A stretch of 64,000 nucleotides of DNA from Apostichopus japonicus. Taxonomy: Eukaryota > Echinodermata > Holothuroidea > Aspidochirotida > Stichopodidae. The stretch lies in assembly GCF_037975245.1 (NCBI RefSeq), contig NC_092562.1:28409554-28473553 (forward strand), in the 5' to 3' direction. The notes below the pieces were generated by a model. The model saw nothing but the letters and a program-made list of their open reading frames with translations, did no database searches and was not told where the DNA came from. Positions 59,471-64,000 of the stretch are shown here, one piece after another (the first letter of the stretch is position 1; every line of letters starts with the position of its first letter). Position numbers and translations under genes: made by a program.

Positions 59471-60344
59471 GTGACATCATCAATTTACCACAAAGCTCAA
59501 AGTTCAACAATAGATGATTGAGTATTTCGAATTCATCTTGTCATTTTTTTCTTTCATTAACATGTTCATGTGACATTACGTTGTCCGTTACTTGACTCGG
59601 TAAGTTCGTCGTGACTTTGTTATGACTAGTGGTAAACACAATAAAGTGACATCTGTTTTATGTCTCACAAACAATAATCAGACGATAACATTTGAACATA
59701 CAGATGAGAATATTGCGCAGTGTAATTGTTTATTCACCTTTATTAACATATTACCGATGATGAACATCTTCATATCATATCAACAATCATAATTACATAG
59801 GATCAGATGACATAGTCTGACATACGTACATATATATATTTCTATCACCAAAAATCGAAACACATTACTTATAGGTTGTATTCAAAAGGATAATCATGCA
59901 AATGTGCAAACACTTTCGAATGTTTCACATTAATTTGCGATACTTTGGACAACAACAGCAAAGCGTTTGGTGTAATGAATTCTTGCTGAATTAATGAAAC
60001 TTGGTATTTACTAAAATGAGAGCTTTTCTGAAAAAAAACAAACAAAGAAAACAAAAAGTGTAAATGAAGTAGTAAGGTATGTTTAAGACGCACTCACTGC
60101 ACAGAAACATTAAAATATACTCTTCATGTTGTAGACACTCGTACCAGACAGTTAATACTCCTTCCCAGAGACAAGGAGACCCTGGTCATGCCCCTGGGAC
60201 CTTTATCTCACTGCCCTCCCCTTCCCCCCATGTTTGAAGTTTTCATAAATTCATGGACACTTAAGAATACATAATTTTTGATCCCATATTTTCCATGGTA
60301 TTATAACTAACCATTGGGCCCATTGCTGTAGCCCACCCTCCTGC
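59471..60344. other. Spacer between the duplicated segments
   Basis: AT-rich, with a pyrimidine-rich stretch near 60210-60235. No gene or element recognised. Confidence 0.4.
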
Positions 60345-61006
60345 CCCACCCCCTTCTCGTCAAGCCTAGGCTCTGTCCATCCCTTTCAATTACACTAATT
60401 TCAAAACAGATGAATTTAGGACAAATGCAGGAGATTCGATGAGCACTGGTAACCATTAATATGGCATATAATGCCAAAAGTTTGGACCAGACTGTGTCCA
60501 TAAGTTGAAAGTGTAGAAATTGGAGCAAAACCCAATGCATTTCAACCAAAAAATTGTTAACTTCTGAAGCGACGGAGAAACGTCGTGTAAAGAGTGAAGC
60601 AAAGCATAAATTTTCAAATGATTTCACACGATATTAGTCTGCAGACATCTTAAACACATTTCTGCTGCTTTTAATAATAACAAAATCATGTTCACGAAAT
60701 GATGAAATGATCCATCAAGTTCAAACGAAAAGATATGAAAGCACGTTGCTCTTACTTTGTGGACCACAAAACGGTTCTGCATTAAGCTAAATAAGTGGTT
60801 TGTAGTCTGTTGCTATTCTTGAACAGCCCAATGGTAGTAGCCATATAGATGTGTCTGACTGCATGAGAAGTTTTGTTTGGTCTGCAAATCTGAAAATTCA
60901 CAACATGGCTTGAATATTCACATCCTCATCAAATATAATAATCATAAATTACATTAATATATCGCTTAATACAACATTTCAAAGCGCTTTACAATGTAGG
61001 AAAGAG

Positions 61007-61282
61007 CAGGCGCGTAGCAAGGAATTTGCCAAGGGAGGGGCGAAACTGTAGATTCGGCATTGCAAACTATCTAAGCGTAGCGCCACCATGTTTGGCGCGA
61101 AGCGTACAAGAAAATTTTGGCTGAAAATGCCTCCCAGATCGCTGGAAATGGCACCTCCCAGGCCTTGTAAGTTGTATCTTAGCATTTTCTCTTTTGAAAA
61201 TACTAGCGATATCATAAAAACATTTAAAAAAATATGCTCAAGGGGGGGGGGCGCCGCCCCCCCCCCCTTGGCTACGCGCCTG
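61007..61282. mobile_element. hAT MITE, 276 bp, perfect 8-bp target duplication
   Basis: The left end is CAGGCGCGTAGCAAGG and the right end CCTTGGCTACGCGCCTG, flanked by GGAAAGAG (60999-61006 and 61283-61290). It contains the core at 61069-61107 in a TAAGCGTAGCGCC variant. Youngest layer of a three-level nest (duplication, retroelement, MITE). Confidence 0.9.
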
Positions 61283-61396
61283 GGAAAGAGACAAAGGAAT
61301 CCAAGGTACAAAAATAAACTAGAAATCAAACAGAAATGTTTTAAGTTGTCTCTTGAAATACAGAGGGAGAGGCACGAATATGAATGGCAGTTCGTT

Positions 61397-61630
61397 CTAA
61401 AGAGAAGGCGCAGCGACAGAAAAGGCACGATCGCCATAACGAGGGCGGGTACGTGGACCAGGAGTTAATTGCAAATGCGCATGATAGGAAGAGCGAAGGG
61501 TAACTGTAGTTGACCGACGCAGAGGAGTAAGAAGGTCAGTGATATATTGAGGGGCAAGCCCGTTGATTGCTTTGTAGGTGTAAAGTAGGATCTTAAACTG
61601 GATGCGCTGAGAGACGGGAAGCCAATACAA
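61397..61630 (-). pseudogene. LINE reverse-transcriptase C-terminal fragment
   Basis: The minus-strand frame reads YWLPVSQRIQFKILLYTYKA, then INGLAPQYITDLLTP, then RYGDRAFSVAAPSL. This is the standard tail of CR1/L2-type ORF2 proteins (compare KTMNGLSPNYL in the split LINE at 17321). Both ends are missing. It belongs to the insertion 60943-61700. Confidence 0.75.
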
Positions 61631-62185
61631 TGAACGGATTACAGGAGTGATGTGATCAAACTTTTTAATGAGTGAGACTAGGCGCTCAGCAGCCTAGTCT
61701 CTCTATAAAACACCATTGATGAAGCTGGAAATATCTTACACAGAGAAACTAACATTAATCCAGGTTTACAGATCTCTCCAAAGATGTCAATATCAAAAGA
61801 AACAGTGAAAAGTAATACTTTGGTAAATATTACCACTAAAACAATTTTAACTGACAGAAGGTAGCAGTTCACAATATTTCTTCTGTATTATCAATGAAAT
61901 ATTCATCTTTCTCTGAGCATAACTTGCCTTAACTTGACTGATTTTTACACAACTAATTTAAACGTTAGTTTTTCTGTACAAGATTAATCACTGGCGGGCT
62001 GAAAAAGAAATCCTGTCTGGGAAAATCTTTTACAAAGTTTCATAATACATTCATCGCCTTTTTTGGTCTTTGTTATAAAAAGACTGATTTATAGTTAGTA
62101 TTTTATGTACAATAGGATAGAATAAGAGCTCAAATAACTTGTATTTTCATTCTATCATTGAAAATGTATTTATGAAATAACAAGA

Positions 62186-64000
62186 AACTCATCAGAGTTA
62201 ATACAAAATCAGGGAAATTTCTGCTGTCTTTGGCCTTACTAAAAGCAATGCAGTCCTTCAACCATATTGAACTTAATATATGTCTTACCCTGCAATAACT
62301 CTTTTGGGGCTAATGGAGCACAGAAACCTCACCCCCACCCCTCCATGCACACTGTACCTTCCACCTCCACCCCCCCCCCCAACTTGCTGTGATCTTTGAT
62401 CAAACCTATAGTTTCAAAATTGTTCAGAAATGTTTTATATCCACTGCTTGGAGCTATATAAAAGTAACTGTGATTTGTGGATTGTTTTTTTTCTTATATT
62501 GAATTCATCCTGAGAACTAGCATACTGTTATGCTAATGATGCAAAAATGAAATGATTTTCCTGAATTTCCCATGTATAACTGCTCTCGCTTCATTCATAC
62601 GATACATTGCACAAATATGGTATCCTCTGTCAAGCCCGCCCCGCATGCGTCGTGCCGTACTTTCCTTGGTCAGCACTAGGAGCTCTCTGAGTGGCTGGCA
62701 TGAGAGCACCAACCGATTTCCAACATTTGGAACACAGGTTTTTCTTTGCTGGATCTCCAAACATGCCATCTGGACAACCTGTGGACGTGATAAAAGAATT
62801 GAATGCTTAATAAAGGGTTATGGTTATGGTTGCACACTTAAACGACCTCCCTGCTGCACTAATTTTACCCTGCCCCCACCCCCCCCCCCCCAACAACCAC
62901 TTACCTCCTTTTTTCTGCACTTATCATTCAGGCGACATCTGAAAAATTACTATGAAAGCTTTTATTGATTGTATCCGTTGTAAGGGGGTGGGAGTAGGTG
63001 GTGGTGGTTGGGGGGTAGTGTTATTTGTCTTATTTGTTAAGGTTATCTGTTTTTATTGGAGGGGGGGGGGGTCTTTTTAGGTGTTAAGGTTTTCTATTTT
63101 CTTTGATGGGAGTACTCTATTCGATTAAGCCCACAAGGGTTTCTTAGTTTACTTCCTTTCACATATTTTACTTATTTGCAGTTATATTGTCTTGTTCACC
63201 TTGTATTACTATGTGTTGAAACAAATAAATCATCAAGATTTAGCGTACTACACGAACTGGTTAAATGTTTTCACGACGTCATCTTCACTCTAATCTAATA
63301 TTCTGACTTCATCAGAACTAAAAAAAAAACTTCAATCCAGAAACCTTTTAAGACATGAATTAACTTTCTCAAAGTTTACTCGTGAAGGCGAAAATTGCGA
63401 GGTGGAGTGTTGCTCTTTAATTTCTAACCATGGATATTCGTTTCCTTTGGTTCGAGTATCAAAGAATTGTACAAAACGTAGCAACACTGATTTATGCTAA
63501 TTATGAAAGTGACTTAAGATGCAGAGGATTATATGTCTGGAGGAGAAAAGGAGTGGTGGGAGAAAAAGAAATATGGGGGGGGGGGGGGTGAATATGGGGA
63601 GAACTGTGAATATGTGAACCAAGTTGAGCTGTCATATCCTTATTTTACTTACCCCCTGGTCTTTGGCATTTGCTTCTTTTGTACTGAGGGGGAATTCTTC
63701 CGGTGGTGTTGGGTATGTGGGGCTCGCGTCTGACATGTCTGGTCTGACATATACAAACCTGAACGTGAACAAAAGATATACTGTTAAGTCAATCATGAAA
63801 ATAACACTTTACAAAGTTCAAAGCTAAGAGAGATGAACAAAAATTCTTACTACTCTGTTATGGGAGTGAGAAAGGAATTATTAATAGTAAATTATTGGGT
63901 GTTTGAAAACCCCTAATAAAATTGTTTAGCCATATTCCCTACGGACAAAGGGTCTTCTAATCTTTTTTGCTTTATCCTAGTTTCAAGATAAAATGTTAAC
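62186..64000. other. Terminal region, no gene recognised
   Basis: Contains poly-C runs (about 62370 and 62879-62891), poly-G runs (about 63060 and 63575) and the LINE 3' fragment at 63097-63235. A 138-codon frame at 62552-62968 has no recognisable motif and ends in low-complexity Pro. I take it as chance. Confidence 0.4.
63097..63235 (+). mobile_element. LINE 3' terminal fragment
   Basis: Matches 37084-37230: GATGGGAGTACTCTATTCGA, CTTCCTTTCACA, and TGTTGAAACAAATAAATCA at the end. Two dead, 5'-truncated copies of one family are therefore present. Confidence 0.6.

Larger units (their letters stand above)
60943..61700 (-). mobile_element. Retroelement fragment inserted in copy B
   Basis: Absent from copy A, so it was inserted after the duplication or lost from A. 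It carries a LINE-like frame on the minus strand (61397-61630) and is itself split by the MITE 61007-61282. The boundaries are taken from where the copies stop matching. Confidence 0.6.
60345..62185. repeat. Duplicated segment, copy B, interrupted
   Basis: Same block order and orientation as copy A, but split at about 60943 by roughly 760 bp of retroelement material that ends at about 61700. Similarity to copy A resumes with TATAAAACACCATTGATGAAG. Many small indels against copy A mean the duplication is not recent. Confidence 0.8.

Noticed and set aside
62533-62968. Overlapping frames on both strands near 62.5-63.0 kb
   Set aside because: No recognisable motif; the plus-strand frame runs into poly-C. 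Not supported as a gene.

Overview
The window is nuclear DNA of an animal. It is AT-rich, has spliced genes with GT-AG introns and several conserved metazoan proteins, and is dense in transposon remnants. The many AGGCCTA-type words, long poly-C/G runs and overall repeat style suggest an invertebrate deuterostome, possibly an echinoderm. That placement is an impression, not a proof.

Three host genes can be supported. (1) 1437-7061 (+) is a two-exon gene for an acidic, largely disordered protein of about 526 aa that I do not recognise. (2) 25643-27192 (-) is a two-exon TIMM29 homologue, a subunit of the mitochondrial TIM22 carrier translocase. (3) 27665-46260 (+) is a complete 17-exon CHERP homologue (SURP, CID, poly-Q, RS and G-patch regions, 896 aa). 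Its exons were joined by hand from splice sites and reading phase. TIMM29 and CHERP are head to head, with only about 470 bp between their start codons, so they probably share a bidirectional promoter.

Most of the rest is mobile DNA. At 10873-17320 lies a 6.4 kb DNA transposon with long inverted ends and a 5-bp target duplication (ATGAT). It sits inside the reverse-transcriptase tail of a LINE, whose frame resumes on the far side. The transposon encodes a roughly 1500-aa protein (in three frames) with an XPG-like acidic region and a C-terminal cysteine cluster. From 18.3 to 24.8 kb and from 47 to 61.3 kb there is a tangle of hAT-like elements, many with exact terminal repeats and target duplications, several nested. 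Nine copies of one hairpin core of about 40 bp sit in elements whose termini and duplication lengths (8 bp versus 5 bp) differ. One element, 52279-54426, still carries a hAT transposase C-terminus.

The 57-64 kb end holds a U2-snRNA-like 5' segment joined to unrelated sequence, and a diverged duplication of about 1 kb. One copy of that duplication is split by a retroelement that is itself split by a MITE. Minisatellites and microsatellites are common in the CHERP introns. I found no rRNA gene, no credible intact tRNA gene and no CRISPR array.
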